DNA from: Variovorax sp. 54
GTDB taxonomy: Bacteria; Pseudomonadota; Gammaproteobacteria; Burkholderiales; Burkholderiaceae_C
DNA: 64,000 nt
Reading direction: 5' to 3'
Assembly: GCF_002754375.1 (NCBI RefSeq)
Contig: NZ_PEFF01000001.1
Coordinates: 5,349,501 to 5,413,500 of the forward strand
Both the position numbers and the translations under genes were made by a program. Position 1 is the first letter of the stretch; every line of letters starts with the position of its first letter. A model generated the notes under the pieces. That model was not told the DNA's origin. It saw only the letters and a program-made list of their open reading frames with translations, and ran no database searches. Positions 43,141-52,177 of this stretch are shown piece by piece.

Positions 43141-44649
43141 ATGAAGCCCAATGACATTGCCACCGCGGCAGGCCTTCGCACGCCCATCCGCCACCAACTC
43201 TTCATCGACGGCCGCTTCGTCGACGCCGAATCCGGCGAGACCCTGGCCACACTGAACCCGCACGACAACACGCCCATCGTCCAGGTCGCGCTGGCCGGCA
43301 AGGCCGACGTCGACAAGGCCGTGGCCGCCGCGAAACGTGCGTTCCCGAAGTGGAGCCGCATGGCCGCCGCCGACCGTGGCCGCATCCTGCTGAAGCTGGC
43401 CGACCTCATCGAGGCCAACGGCGAAGAGCTCGCACGGCTCGAATCGCTGGACACCGGTCACCCGATCCGCGACTCGCGCCGGCTCGACGTGCCGCGCACC
43501 GCCGCGTGCTTTCGCTACTTCGGCGGCATGGCCGACAAGTTCCAGGGCGAGACCATTCCGGTGGAAGAGGGCTTTCTCAACTACACGCTGCGCGAGCCCG
43601 TCGGCATCGTCGGGCAGGTGGTGCCGTGGAACTTCCCGCTCATGTTCACGAGCTGGAAGATGGCGCCCGCGCTCGCGGCCGGCAACTGCATCGTGATGAA
43701 GCCGGCCGAGATCACGCCGCTCACCTCGCTGCGCATCGCCGAGCTGATGGCCGAGGCGGGCGTGCCACCCGGCGTGGTCAACATGCTGCCGGGCCTGGGC
43801 AGCGTGGCGGGCCAGTACATCGCCGAGCACCCCGAGATCGCCAAGATCGCCTTCACCGGCAGCACCGCCACCGGCCGGCGCATCGTGCAGGCCAGCGCGG
43901 GCAACCTGAAGAAGGTGCAGCTCGAGCTCGGCGGCAAGGGCCCCAACATCGTGTTCGAGGACGCGAACCTGCGGGCCGCCGTGAACGGCAGCGCCTGGGC
44001 CATCTTCCACAATCAGGGGCAGGCCTGCATCGCGGGCTCGCGGCTGATGCTGCACGAGAAGATCGCCGATGCGTTTCTCGAGCAGTTCATTCCGCTGGCC
44101 CAATCCATCCGCCTGGGCAACCCGCTCGACGAGAACACCGAGATGGGCCCGCTCACGAGTGCCCAGCATCGCGACCGCGTGCTGAGCTATGTCGAGGTCG
44201 CGAAGGCGCAGGGCGGCGAGGTGCTGGCGGGCGGAACCTCGCCCGGCGGCGATCTGGCACAGGGCTGCTACGTGGCGCCGACCGTGGTGCGCGCCAAGTC
44301 GTACCGGGACCGCGTGGCGCAGGAAGAAGTGTTCGGCCCCTTCGTCACCGTGCTCACCTTCAAGACCGACGAAGAGGCGATGCAGATCGCCAACGGCACC
44401 GACTACGGTCTGGGCAGCGGCCTGTGGACCAACAACCTGCAGCGCGCCCACAAGGTGGCGCGCGACCTGCACGCCGGCATGGTCTGGATCAACAGCTACA
44501 AGCGCGTGAACCCCGGCTCGCCCTTCGGCGGCGTGGGCCAGAGCGGCTACGGCCGCGAGATGGGCTTCGACGCGATGCGCGAGTACACGCAGGTCAAGAG
44601 CGTGTGGGTCAACGTCGATGCGCAGATTCCGCCGCATTTCGTGCGCTGA
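43141..44649 (+). CDS. 4-hydroxymuconic semialdehyde dehydrogenase (aldehyde dehydrogenase family)
   Basis: 502 residues of the NAD(P)-dependent aldehyde dehydrogenase superfamily. Visible landmarks are VGQVVPWNFPLMFTSWKM, the FTGSTATGRRI Rossmann loop, Glu262 in VQLELGGKGPN, nucleophile Cys296 in NQGQACIAGS and FGGVGQSGYGREMG near the end. Position after the hydroquinone dioxygenase and before maleylacetate reductase makes oxidation of 4-hydroxymuconic semialdehyde to maleylacetate the best assignment; the sequence by itself shows only the superfamily. Confidence 0.88.
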   Translation: MKPNDIATAAGLRTPIRHQLFIDGRFVDAESGETLATLNPHDNTPIVQVALAGKADVDKAVAAAKRAFPKWSRMAAADRGRILLKLADLIEANGEELARLESLDTGHPIRDSRRLDVPRTAACFRYFGGMADKFQGETIPVEEGFLNYTLREPVGIVGQVVPWNFPLMFTSWKMAPALAAGNCIVMKPAEITPLTSLRIAELMAEAGVPPGVVNMLPGLGSVAGQYIAEHPEIAKIAFTGSTATGRRIVQASAGNLKKVQLELGGKGPNIVFEDANLRAAVNGSAWAIFHNQGQACIAGSRLMLHEKIADAFLEQFIPLAQSIRLGNPLDENTEMGPLTSAQHRDRVLSYVEVAKAQGGEVLAGGTSPGGDLAQGCYVAPTVVRAKSYRDRVAQEEVFGPFVTVLTFKTDEEAMQIANGTDYGLGSGLWTNNLQRAHKVARDLHAGMVWINSYKRVNPGSPFGGVGQSGYGREMGFDAMREYTQVKSVWVNVDAQIPPHFVR

Positions 44650-44685
44650 CGCTTTCCTTTTTTCTCAACCCAACGGGCGCACACG

Positions 44686-45660
44686 ATGTCCTTTTCGATC
44701 CTTTCCCGGGCCTTGGTCGCCTGCACGTTGCTGTGGGGAATGGCCGTGCAGGCCCAGACGCCGGCCTGGCCCGCCAAGCCCGTGCGGCTGGTCGTCGGTT
44801 TTCCGCCGGGCGGCATCGTCGACACCGTCGCGCGCCAGTTGCAGCCGCGCCTGCAGGCCGCGCTCGGCCAGACCGTGATCGTGGACAACCGCAGCGGCGC
44901 TGGCGGCACGCTGGCCGGCGCCGAGGTGGCCCGCGCGGCGCCTGACGGCCACACGCTGCTGATGGTGTTCGACAGCTACGCGACCTACCCGCTGGTCTAT
45001 CCCAAGCTGAGCTTCGACATCGTGAAAGACCTGCAGCCCGTGACACAGGTGGCGAGCAACCCGCTGGTGCTGGTGGTCAATCCGAAGGTCGAGGCCAAGG
45101 ATTTCGTGCGCTTCGTCGGCCTGCTCAAGGCGCAGCCGGGGCGCCTCAACTACGCCAGTGTCGGACCGGGCTCGAGCAACCACCTCACGGCCGAGTACTT
45201 CAAGGCCGTGAGCGGCACGTTCGTCACGCACATCCCTTACCGCGGCGGTGGGCCGGCCCAGCAGGACCTGCTGGGCGGACAGGTCGAGATGATGTTCCTC
45301 TCGGCCGTGCTGGCCCAGCCGCATGTCAACGCGGGCCGGCTGCGCGCCCTGGCCCAGACCGGCGCACAGCGCGTGGCCGCCTATGCCGAGGTGCCGACCG
45401 TGGCCGAGAGCGGCTACCCCGGCTTCGAAGTGAATTCCTGGGTCGGCCTGCTGGCCCCGGCCGGCACGCCGCGCGCCGTGGTCGACCGGCTGCAGGCCGA
45501 GGTGCGAAAGATCGTGACCGAGCCCGCGTTCCAGCAGCGGCTGCGCGAACAGGGCCTGACGGGCATCGCCAACACGCCCGAGCAGTTCGCCGCCGTGTTG
45601 CGCACCGAGCAGGACAAGTGGACCCGGCTGGTGCGCGAGCGCGGCCTGAGCCTCGAATAG
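44686..45660 (+). CDS. Bug-type substrate-binding protein
   Basis: 324 residues with a signal peptide (about 1-23, AQTPAWP cleavage). The mature part starts WPAKPVRLVVGFPPGGIVDT and has IVDNRSGAGGT, HIPYRGGGPAQQDLLGGQV and PTVAESGYPGFEVNSW, the Bug signature. It lies between the dehydrogenase and maleylacetate reductase genes, 36 and 20 bp away, so it is part of the aromatic operon. No tctA or tctB genes are in the window; it may serve a remote permease or another importer. Confidence 0.92.
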   Translation: MSFSILSRALVACTLLWGMAVQAQTPAWPAKPVRLVVGFPPGGIVDTVARQLQPRLQAALGQTVIVDNRSGAGGTLAGAEVARAAPDGHTLLMVFDSYATYPLVYPKLSFDIVKDLQPVTQVASNPLVLVVNPKVEAKDFVRFVGLLKAQPGRLNYASVGPGSSNHLTAEYFKAVSGTFVTHIPYRGGGPAQQDLLGGQVEMMFLSAVLAQPHVNAGRLRALAQTGAQRVAAYAEVPTVAESGYPGFEVNSWVGLLAPAGTPRAVVDRLQAEVRKIVTEPAFQQRLREQGLTGIANTPEQFAAVLRTEQDKWTRLVRERGLSLE

Positions 45661-45680
45661 CCAGAAAGAAAGAGCACGCC

Positions 45681-46748
45681 ATGCACGACTTCATCCACAC
45701 CACCCATCCGCAGCGCGTGGTGTTCGGCGCCGGTTCGCTGCGCCACCTGGCGCGCGAGATCGATGCGCTGGGCGCGAAGCGGGCGCTGGTGCTCTGCACG
45801 CCCGAGCAGCGCCCGCAGGCCGAGCGCGTGGCGGCGTCGCTCGGTGCGCAGGCGGCCGGCCTGTTCGACCGCGCCGTGATGCACGTGCCCGTCGAGACGG
45901 CGCGCGAGGCGCGTGACCTGGCACGCCAGCTCGGCGCCGACTGCGCCGTGGCGCTCGGTGGCGGCTCCACCACGGGGCTGGGCAAGGCCATCGCACTGGA
46001 ATCCGGGCTGCCGATCGTCGCCATTCCCACCACCTACGCGGGCAGCGAGATGACGCCGATCTACGGCCTCACCGAGAACGGCCTGAAGCGGACCGGCAAG
46101 GACCCGCGCGTGCTGCCGCGCACCGTGATCTACGACCCCGAGCTGTCGCGCACGCTGCCCGTGGGCCTGAGCGTGACGAGCGGCATCAACGCCATCGCGC
46201 ACGCAGCCGAGGGCCTGTACGCGCAGGACAGCAACCCGGTGATGGACCTGATGGCCGAGGAGGGCATCGCCGCGCTCGCACGCGCACTGCCGGCGATCCG
46301 CGTCCAGCCCGACGACCTGGCCGCGCGCTCCGACGCGCTCTACGGCGCCTGGCTCTGCGGCGGCGTGCTCGGCGCGGTGGGCATGGCCTTGCACCACAAG
46401 CTGTGCCACACGCTGGGCGGCAGCTTCAACCTGCCGCACGCCGAGGTGCACACGGTGGTGCTGCCGCATGCGCTCGCGTTCAATGCGCAGGCCGCGCCAC
46501 GTGCCATGGCGCGCATCGCGCGCGCGCTCGACGGCGTGTCGGCGCCGGCGGCGGTCTATGCACTGGCACGCGACAACGGCGCGCCGGTGGCGCTGAAGGA
46601 CATCGGCATGCGCGCCGCCGACCTCGACCGCGCGGCCGACATCGCCGTCGCCAACCCCTACTGGAACCCGCGGCCTTTCGGCCCGGCCGAGCGCGACGCG
46701 ATCCGCGCGCTGCTGCAACGCGCCTTCGACGGCGAGCCGCCGGGTTAG
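45681..46748 (+). CDS. Maleylacetate reductase
   Basis: 355 residues of the iron-containing alcohol-dehydrogenase superfamily, the usual length for maleylacetate reductase. Signatures are FIHTTHPQRVVFGAGSLRHL, ALGGGSTTGLGKAIAL, and IPTTYAGSEMTPIYGLTE. Reduces maleylacetate to beta-ketoadipate with NAD(P)H. Both dioxygenase routes in this region feed its substrate, which is why the gene lies between them. It follows the Bug gene by 20 bp. Confidence 0.93.
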   Translation: MHDFIHTTHPQRVVFGAGSLRHLAREIDALGAKRALVLCTPEQRPQAERVAASLGAQAAGLFDRAVMHVPVETAREARDLARQLGADCAVALGGGSTTGLGKAIALESGLPIVAIPTTYAGSEMTPIYGLTENGLKRTGKDPRVLPRTVIYDPELSRTLPVGLSVTSGINAIAHAAEGLYAQDSNPVMDLMAEEGIAALARALPAIRVQPDDLAARSDALYGAWLCGGVLGAVGMALHHKLCHTLGGSFNLPHAEVHTVVLPHALAFNAQAAPRAMARIARALDGVSAPAAVYALARDNGAPVALKDIGMRAADLDRAADIAVANPYWNPRPFGPAERDAIRALLQRAFDGEPPG

Positions 46749-46796
46749 CCCACGGCGCGGGCGCAGACACACACACGAACAACGAAGGAGACAGCC

Positions 46797-48050
46797 ATGA
46801 CATTCAACCGCAGACAGTTCACGCAGGCCACCGCCGCACTCGTGGCCTCGGGCGCCACACCGCTGGTGTTCGCGGCCGACACGCTGAAGATCGGCTACGT
46901 GTCGCCGCAGACCGGGCCGCTCGCGCCCTTCGGCGAGGCCGACAAATGGGTGATCGAGCAGATGAAGGTCGCCTTCAAGGACGGCATCTCCGTCGGCGGA
47001 AAGAAGTACGCCGTGCAGATCGTGCTGAAGGACAGCCAGTCGAACCCCAACCGCGCGGGCGAGGTGGCGAACGACCTGATCCTGAAGGACAAGGTCGCGC
47101 TGGTGCTCACGGCCGGCACGCCCGAGACCGCCAACCCGGTGAGCGACGCCTGCGAACTCAACGAGGTGCCATGCATCTCCAGCGTGGTGCCGTGGCAGCC
47201 GTGGTTCTTCGGCCGCAAGGGCGACCCGGCCAAGGGCTTCAACTGGACCTACCACGTGTTCTGGGGGCTCGAGGACGTCATCGCCACCTTCACCGCCGGC
47301 TGGAAGACCGTGGCCACCAACAAGAAGGTCGGCGGGCTGTTCCCGAACGACGGCGACGGCAATGCCTGGGGCGACAAGGAGCTGGGCTTTCCGAAGCCGC
47401 TCGCGCAGATGGGCTTCACGCTCACCGACCCCGGCCGCTTCCAGAACGGCACGCAGGACTTCAGCGCGCAGATCGCGGCCTTCAAGCGCGACAACGTCGA
47501 GATCGTCACCGGCGTGGTGATTCCACCCGACGCCAAGACCTTTCTCACGCAGGCGCGCCAGCAGGGCTTCAAGCCCAAGGTGATCACGCTCGGCAAGGCG
47601 CTGCTGTTCCCGGGCGCCATCGAGGCACTGGGCGAGCTGGGCGACGGTCTCTCGACCGAGGTGTGGTGGAGCCCGTCGCATCCGTTCAGCTCCAGCCTCA
47701 CGCAGCAAAGCGCCAAGGCGCTGGCCGAGGCCTACGAGGCCGGCACGAAGAAGCAGTGGACCCAGCCCATCGGCTTTGCGCATGCCTTGTTCGAGGTGGC
47801 GGCGAACGCGCTGTCGCGATCGAAGTCGCTGAAGGCCGGCGACGTGCGCGACGCGGTGGCTGCGACCTCGATCAACTCCGTGGTCGGCCCCGTGAAGTGG
47901 GGCGGGCAGGGCCCGTTCAAGAACGTCAGCAAGACGCCGCTGGTGCTCGGCCAGTGGGGCAAGGGCAAGCAGCGCAAGGTGGAGCTGACGCTGGTGAACA
48001 ACGAGGCCGCGAAAGCGATCCCCACCAGCGGCGCGCTGCGCCTGCTCTGA
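46797..48050 (+). CDS. ABC transporter substrate-binding protein (LivK/amide type)
   Basis: 417 residues. A twin-basic N-terminus (NRRQF) leads to a hydrophobic signal, then LKIGYVSPQTGPLAPFGEAD, the classical start of branched-chain-type binding proteins. Segments with VALVLTAGTPETANPVSDAC and a Trp-rich pocket (SSVVPWQPWFFGRKG) differ from leucine binders and resemble those that bind aromatic compounds. The cognate transporter genes are livG, livF and livH just downstream and livM further on. Confidence 0.9.
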   Translation: MTFNRRQFTQATAALVASGATPLVFAADTLKIGYVSPQTGPLAPFGEADKWVIEQMKVAFKDGISVGGKKYAVQIVLKDSQSNPNRAGEVANDLILKDKVALVLTAGTPETANPVSDACELNEVPCISSVVPWQPWFFGRKGDPAKGFNWTYHVFWGLEDVIATFTAGWKTVATNKKVGGLFPNDGDGNAWGDKELGFPKPLAQMGFTLTDPGRFQNGTQDFSAQIAAFKRDNVEIVTGVVIPPDAKTFLTQARQQGFKPKVITLGKALLFPGAIEALGELGDGLSTEVWWSPSHPFSSSLTQQSAKALAEAYEAGTKKQWTQPIGFAHALFEVAANALSRSKSLKAGDVRDAVAATSINSVVGPVKWGGQGPFKNVSKTPLVLGQWGKGKQRKVELTLVNNEAAKAIPTSGALRLL

Positions 48051-48062
48051 GTGGCCGCTGCC

Positions 48063-48782
48063 ATGACGCTGCTGGCATTGCATGGGGTGAGCAAGTCCTT
48101 CGGAGCGCTCAAGGTCACCGACGGCATCACGCTGTCGGTGACCGAGGGCGAGACGCTGGGCATCCTCGGGCCCAACGGCGCGGGCAAGACCACGCTGTTC
48201 AACCTGATCTCGGGCGACGCGCGCGTCGATGCCGGCCGCGTGGAGTACGCGGGCCGCGACGTGACGCGGCTGCGCCCGCACCAGCGCTGCCGCGCCGGCA
48301 TCGGCCGCAGCTACCAGGTGCCGCAGCCCTTCGGCCACATGAGCGTGTTCGAGAACCTCGTCACCGCCGCCTGCTTCGGCGGCCAGCAGGCCGAGCGTGA
48401 GGCGTGGGAGACGGCGCACGAGGTGCTGGGCCAGACCGGCCTGGTGGCACATGCCAACAAGCCGGCCGGCGGCCTCACGCTGCTCGACCGCAAGCGGCTC
48501 GAGCTGGCACGCGCGCTCGCGACCAAGCCGCGCCTGCTGCTGCTCGACGAAATCGCGGGCGGGCTCACCGAGCCCGAGGCGGCGGTGCTGGTGGCGGAAC
48601 TCCAGCGCATCAAGGCGCGCGGCGTGACCATGATCTGGATCGAGCACGTGGTGCATGCGCTGCTGTCGCTGGCCGACCGGCTGTTCGTCATCAACTTCGG
48701 GCAGCGGCTCGCGGAAGGCGCGCCGCGCGCGGTGATGAACGACCCGGAGGTGCGGCGCGTGTACATGGGGATCGAGGCATGA
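48063..48782 (+). CDS. ABC transporter ATP-binding protein, LivG type
   Basis: 239 residues from the ATG at 48063; a GTG at 48051, directly at the upstream stop, would add four residues. The Walker A is GPNGAGKTT, the signature region is GGLTLLDRKRLELAR, and the Walker B is LLLLDEIAGGL. The signature lacks the usual LSGGQ (it reads LTLLDRKR), as in many LivG proteins. It acts with LivF at the inner face. Confidence 0.9.
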   Translation: MTLLALHGVSKSFGALKVTDGITLSVTEGETLGILGPNGAGKTTLFNLISGDARVDAGRVEYAGRDVTRLRPHQRCRAGIGRSYQVPQPFGHMSVFENLVTAACFGGQQAEREAWETAHEVLGQTGLVAHANKPAGGLTLLDRKRLELARALATKPRLLLLDEIAGGLTEPEAAVLVAELQRIKARGVTMIWIEHVVHALLSLADRLFVINFGQRLAEGAPRAVMNDPEVRRVYMGIEA

Positions 48783-48804
48783 ACCACGTTGCGTCCCCGT
48801 GTTG

Positions 48805-48920
48805 TCCCCTCTCCCTCTGGGAGAGGGCCAGGATGAGGGCATCGGCCTTTGAATCGCCGTGTCCCTTGCCATCGCCGTCTGCCCTCACCCCAACCCTCTC
48901 CCAGAGGGAGAGGGAGCAAG
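48805..48920. repeat. REP-like inverted pair between livG and livF
   Basis: CCCTCTCCCTCTGGGAGAGGG plus a GAGGATGAGGG-like tail at 48805-48839, and the mirror CCCTCACCCCAACCCTCT plus hairpin at 48882-48920. Both units match those at 43034-43129. They may form transcript hairpins that alter expression of livF. Confidence 0.85.
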
Positions 48921-48939
48921 AGGGGAGGGAGCACAGACC

Positions 48940-49665
48940 ATGACCGCACTGCTCGACACCCACGGCCTGCAGGCCTTCTACGGCGATGCACAGGCGCTGT
49001 TCGGCATCGACTTCACGCTGTCGGCGGGCGAGCTGGTGGCGATCATCGGCGCCAACGGCGCGGGCAAGTCGACCTTTCTCAAGAGCCTCACGGGGCTGCT
49101 GCGCGCGCCATCGGAAGCGATCCGCTTCAAGGGCGCGCCCATCGGCGGCCTGCCGCCCGGCGAGATCGTGCGGCGCGGCCTGGCGATGGTGCCGGAGGGG
49201 CGGCGCCTGTTCCCAAGCCTGAGCGTGGAAGAGAACCTGCTGATGGGCGCCACGCCGCGCCGCGCGGGGCCGTGGAACCTGCAGCGCCTGTACGGCCTGT
49301 TCCCTATCCTGGCCGAGAAGCGGCGCCAGCCTGCCACCTCGCTGTCGGGCGGGCAGCAGCAGATGGTGGCGCTGGGCCGCGCGCTCATGAGCAACCCCGA
49401 GGTGCTGCTGTGCGACGAGCTGTCGCTCGGCCTCGCACCGGTCGTCATCCGCGAAATCTATGCGGCCATGCCGGCCATCACGGGGGAGGGCATGACAGTC
49501 GTGATCGTGGAGCAGGACGTGCGCATGGCGCGGCAGGTGTCGCAGCGCGTCTACTGCTTCCAGGACGGGCGCGTGTCGCTGACGGGGCGCTCCGACGAAC
49601 TCACGGCCGAGCAGATCTCGCAAGCCTATTTCGGCAGCGTCGGCATCGAGGACTCCCATGCTTGA
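48940..49665 (+). CDS. ABC transporter ATP-binding protein, LivF type
   Basis: 241 residues from the ATG at 48940; an upstream start would translate the repeat (PHPNPLPEGEG) and is rejected. The Walker A is GANGAGKST, the signature LSGGQQQMVALGRAL, and the Walker B LLCDELSLGL. It pairs with LivG to power LivH-LivM. Its 3' end overlaps livH by 8 bases. Confidence 0.92.
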   Translation: MTALLDTHGLQAFYGDAQALFGIDFTLSAGELVAIIGANGAGKSTFLKSLTGLLRAPSEAIRFKGAPIGGLPPGEIVRRGLAMVPEGRRLFPSLSVEENLLMGATPRRAGPWNLQRLYGLFPILAEKRRQPATSLSGGQQQMVALGRALMSNPEVLLCDELSLGLAPVVIREIYAAMPAITGEGMTVVIVEQDVRMARQVSQRVYCFQDGRVSLTGRSDELTAEQISQAYFGSVGIEDSHA

Positions 49666-50518
49666 AACCCTGCTCCAGGGCGTGCTGCTCGGCGGCCTCT
49701 ACACGCTGTTCGCGCTCGGCCAGTCGCTGATGTTCGGTGTCATGCGGCTGACCAACACCGCGCAGGGCGACTTCATCATCCTGGGCGCCTTCGCGGTGAT
49801 CGCCGGCGTCTCGATGACCGGTGCGTCCGTGCCGTGGCTGGTGGTGCTCGCGGTGCTGCCGCTGGCCTTCGGCTTCGGCTATCTGCTGCAGCGCCATGTG
49901 CTCAACGGCACGCTGGGCAAGGACCCGCTGCCCTCGCTGGTCGTGACCTTCGGCCTGTCGATCGTGATCCAGAACCTGCTGCTGGAGCTGTTCTCGGCCG
50001 ACCCGCGCGCCATCGAGGTCGGCGCGCTGGCCACCGCCTCGGTGCCGCTGGGCGACACGCTGGCGCTGGGGGCGCTGCCGCTGGTGATCCTGGCGGTCGC
50101 GGTGGCGGCCACGGCCGTGATGCAGTGGTTGTTCGCGTGCACGCCGCTGGGCCGCACCTTCCGCGCGGTGTCCGACGACCGCGAGATCGCCGAGCTGATG
50201 GGCCTGAAGGCCAAGCAGGTCTACGCGCTGGCCACGGGCATCGCCTTCGTGCTGATCGCCATCGCCGGTGCGCTGCAGGGCATGCGCACCACGGTGTCGC
50301 CGTCGGACGGCCCGCTGCTGCTGCTGTTCGCCTTCGAGGCCGTGATCATCGGCGGCATGGGCTCGTTCTGGGGCACGCTGGCCGGCGCCATGATCCTGGG
50401 CATCGCGCAGCAGATCGGTTTTCGCATCGACTCGGGCTGGGGCATCTGGTTCGGCCATCTCGTGTTCCTCGCGGTGCTGGTGCTGCGGCCGCAGGGACTG
50501 TTCCCCAAGACCCGCTGA
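49658..50518 (+). CDS. ABC transporter permease, LivH type
   Basis: 286 residues with eight or so hydrophobic helices. Start region LQGVLLGGLYTLFALGQSLM and FRAVSDDREIAELMGLKAKQ (the EAA-like cytoplasmic loop) are LivH landmarks. It forms the channel with LivM, which is separated from it by the sulfatase and Bug genes. It overlaps livF by eight bases. Confidence 0.92.
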   Translation: MLETLLQGVLLGGLYTLFALGQSLMFGVMRLTNTAQGDFIILGAFAVIAGVSMTGASVPWLVVLAVLPLAFGFGYLLQRHVLNGTLGKDPLPSLVVTFGLSIVIQNLLLELFSADPRAIEVGALATASVPLGDTLALGALPLVILAVAVAATAVMQWLFACTPLGRTFRAVSDDREIAELMGLKAKQVYALATGIAFVLIAIAGALQGMRTTVSPSDGPLLLLFAFEAVIIGGMGSFWGTLAGAMILGIAQQIGFRIDSGWGIWFGHLVFLAVLVLRPQGLFPKTR

Positions 50519-50532
50519 CGACAGCGCCTGAC

Positions 50533-52128
50533 ATGACCGACAAGACCTCTCCCGCGCCGCTCAAGCACGTGCTGTTCATCATGTGCGACCAGCTGCGCGC
50601 CGACCATCTCTCGTGCTACGGCCACCCGCGGCTGCAGACCCCGCACATCGATGCGCTCGCCGCGCGCGGTGTGCGCTTCAGCCACGCCTATGCGCAGGGC
50701 GCGGTCTGCGGCGCCTCGCGCATGTCGACCTACACCGGCCGCTATGTCAGCAGCCACGGGACCATGTGGAACTTCGTGCCGCTGTCGGTGGGGCAGAAGA
50801 CGCTGGGCGACCACTTGCGTCCGCACGGCGTGCGCTGCGCGCTGGTCGGCAAGACGCACGTCGAGGCCGACACCGAGGGCGCCCATCGCCTGGGCATCGA
50901 CCCGACGCAGGGCGCGGGCCAGCTCGCGATGGAAGGCGGCTTCGAGCCCTATGCGCGCGACGACGGCATCTGGCCGCCGGGCTTCAAGGTCACGGGCAAT
51001 GCGTACTGCGACTGGCTGCGCGCACAGGGCTACGCGTCCGACAACCCCTGGCACGACTTCGCGAATTCGGGCCGTGGCCCCGACGGCGAGATCCTCAGCG
51101 GCTGGCAGATGCGCTGGGCCGACCGGCCCGCGCACATTGCCGGCGCGCACAGTGAGACGCCCTACACGACCGACCGGGCGATCGACTTCATGCGCGAGGC
51201 CGGCGATGCGCCCTGGGTGCTGCACCTGTCGTACATCAAGCCGCACTGGCCCTACGTGGCGCCTGCGCCGTACCACGCGATGTATGGGCCCGACGACATG
51301 CTGCCCGTGGTGCGCAGCGAGGCCGAGCGCGTCGATGCGCACCCGGTGGTCGAGGGCTTCCGCCGCGAGACCGTGAGCCGCAACTTCAGCCGCGACGAGG
51401 TGCGCAACACCGTGGTGCCGACCTACATGGGGCTCGTGAAGCAGGTCGACGACGAGCTCGGCCGGCTCTTCGCCTTCATGGCCGAACAGGGGCTGGACCG
51501 CGACACGCTGGTCGTCTTCACCAGCGACCACGGCGACTACCTGGGCGACCACTGGCTGGGCGAGAAGGAGCTGTTCCACGACCCGATCGTGAAGGTGCCG
51601 CTGATCGTGGTCGACCCGCGCGCCGAGGCCGATGCACGCCGCGGCACGGTGAGCGACGCGCTGGTCGAGTGCATCGACCTCGTGCCGACCATGCTCGATG
51701 CGCTGGGCCTGCCGCAGCCGGCCGAATGGCTCGAAGGCCAGTCGCTGCGCCCGCTGCTGCACGGCCATGCCGGCGCGGCCGGCAAGGACCTGGTGGTGTG
51801 CGAGAACAGCTTCGCCTTCCGCGACGAGGTGCGCCTGCCGCTGGCCCAGCCCGTCGAGCGCTGCCACATGACGATGCTGCGCACGCGCCGCTGGAAGTTC
51901 GTGCACTTCGAAGACCTGCCGCCGCAGCTGTTCGACATGCAGGCCGACCCCGACGAGCTGGTCGACCTGGGCCGCGACCCGGCCTTGGCCGCAGTGCGCG
52001 AGCAGATGCTGGGCCTGCTGTTCGACTGGCTGCGCCAGCGGCGGCGCTTTCCCACGGTGGCGCCCGAGGACATCGCGCGCTGGAACGAGCGCGAGCTGGC
52101 GGCCGGCATCCTCATCGGCGCCTGGTAG
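50533..52128 (+). CDS. Sulfatase / phosphonate monoester hydrolase-like enzyme
   Basis: 531 residues from the ATG at 50533. Metal-site Asp19 lies in MCDQLRAD. The formylglycine motif C-x-A-S-R is present as Cys59-GASR in GAVCGASRMSTYTGR, and FTSDHGDYLGDH provides further metal ligands. Cys59 needs conversion to formylglycine by a maturation enzyme not in this window. No signal peptide is seen, so it should work in the cytoplasm on an imported sulfate, phosphonate or phosphate ester. It lies between livH and a Bug gene, within the importer operon, which suggests release of a phenol from its ester before ring cleavage. That link is inference. Confidence 0.88.
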   Translation: MTDKTSPAPLKHVLFIMCDQLRADHLSCYGHPRLQTPHIDALAARGVRFSHAYAQGAVCGASRMSTYTGRYVSSHGTMWNFVPLSVGQKTLGDHLRPHGVRCALVGKTHVEADTEGAHRLGIDPTQGAGQLAMEGGFEPYARDDGIWPPGFKVTGNAYCDWLRAQGYASDNPWHDFANSGRGPDGEILSGWQMRWADRPAHIAGAHSETPYTTDRAIDFMREAGDAPWVLHLSYIKPHWPYVAPAPYHAMYGPDDMLPVVRSEAERVDAHPVVEGFRRETVSRNFSRDEVRNTVVPTYMGLVKQVDDELGRLFAFMAEQGLDRDTLVVFTSDHGDYLGDHWLGEKELFHDPIVKVPLIVVDPRAEADARRGTVSDALVECIDLVPTMLDALGLPQPAEWLEGQSLRPLLHGHAGAAGKDLVVCENSFAFRDEVRLPLAQPVERCHMTMLRTRRWKFVHFEDLPPQLFDMQADPDELVDLGRDPALAAVREQMLGLLFDWLRQRRRFPTVAPEDIARWNERELAAGILIGAW

Positions 52129-52177
52129 GCCACGCCGGCCGATCCGCGCACCCCATTTCAAAAAAAGGAGACATCCC

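Noticed and set aside
48859..48939. Upstream start for livF giving PHPNPLPEGEG
   Set aside because: This peptide is a translation of the REP-like element; the ATG at 48940 fits the family start.
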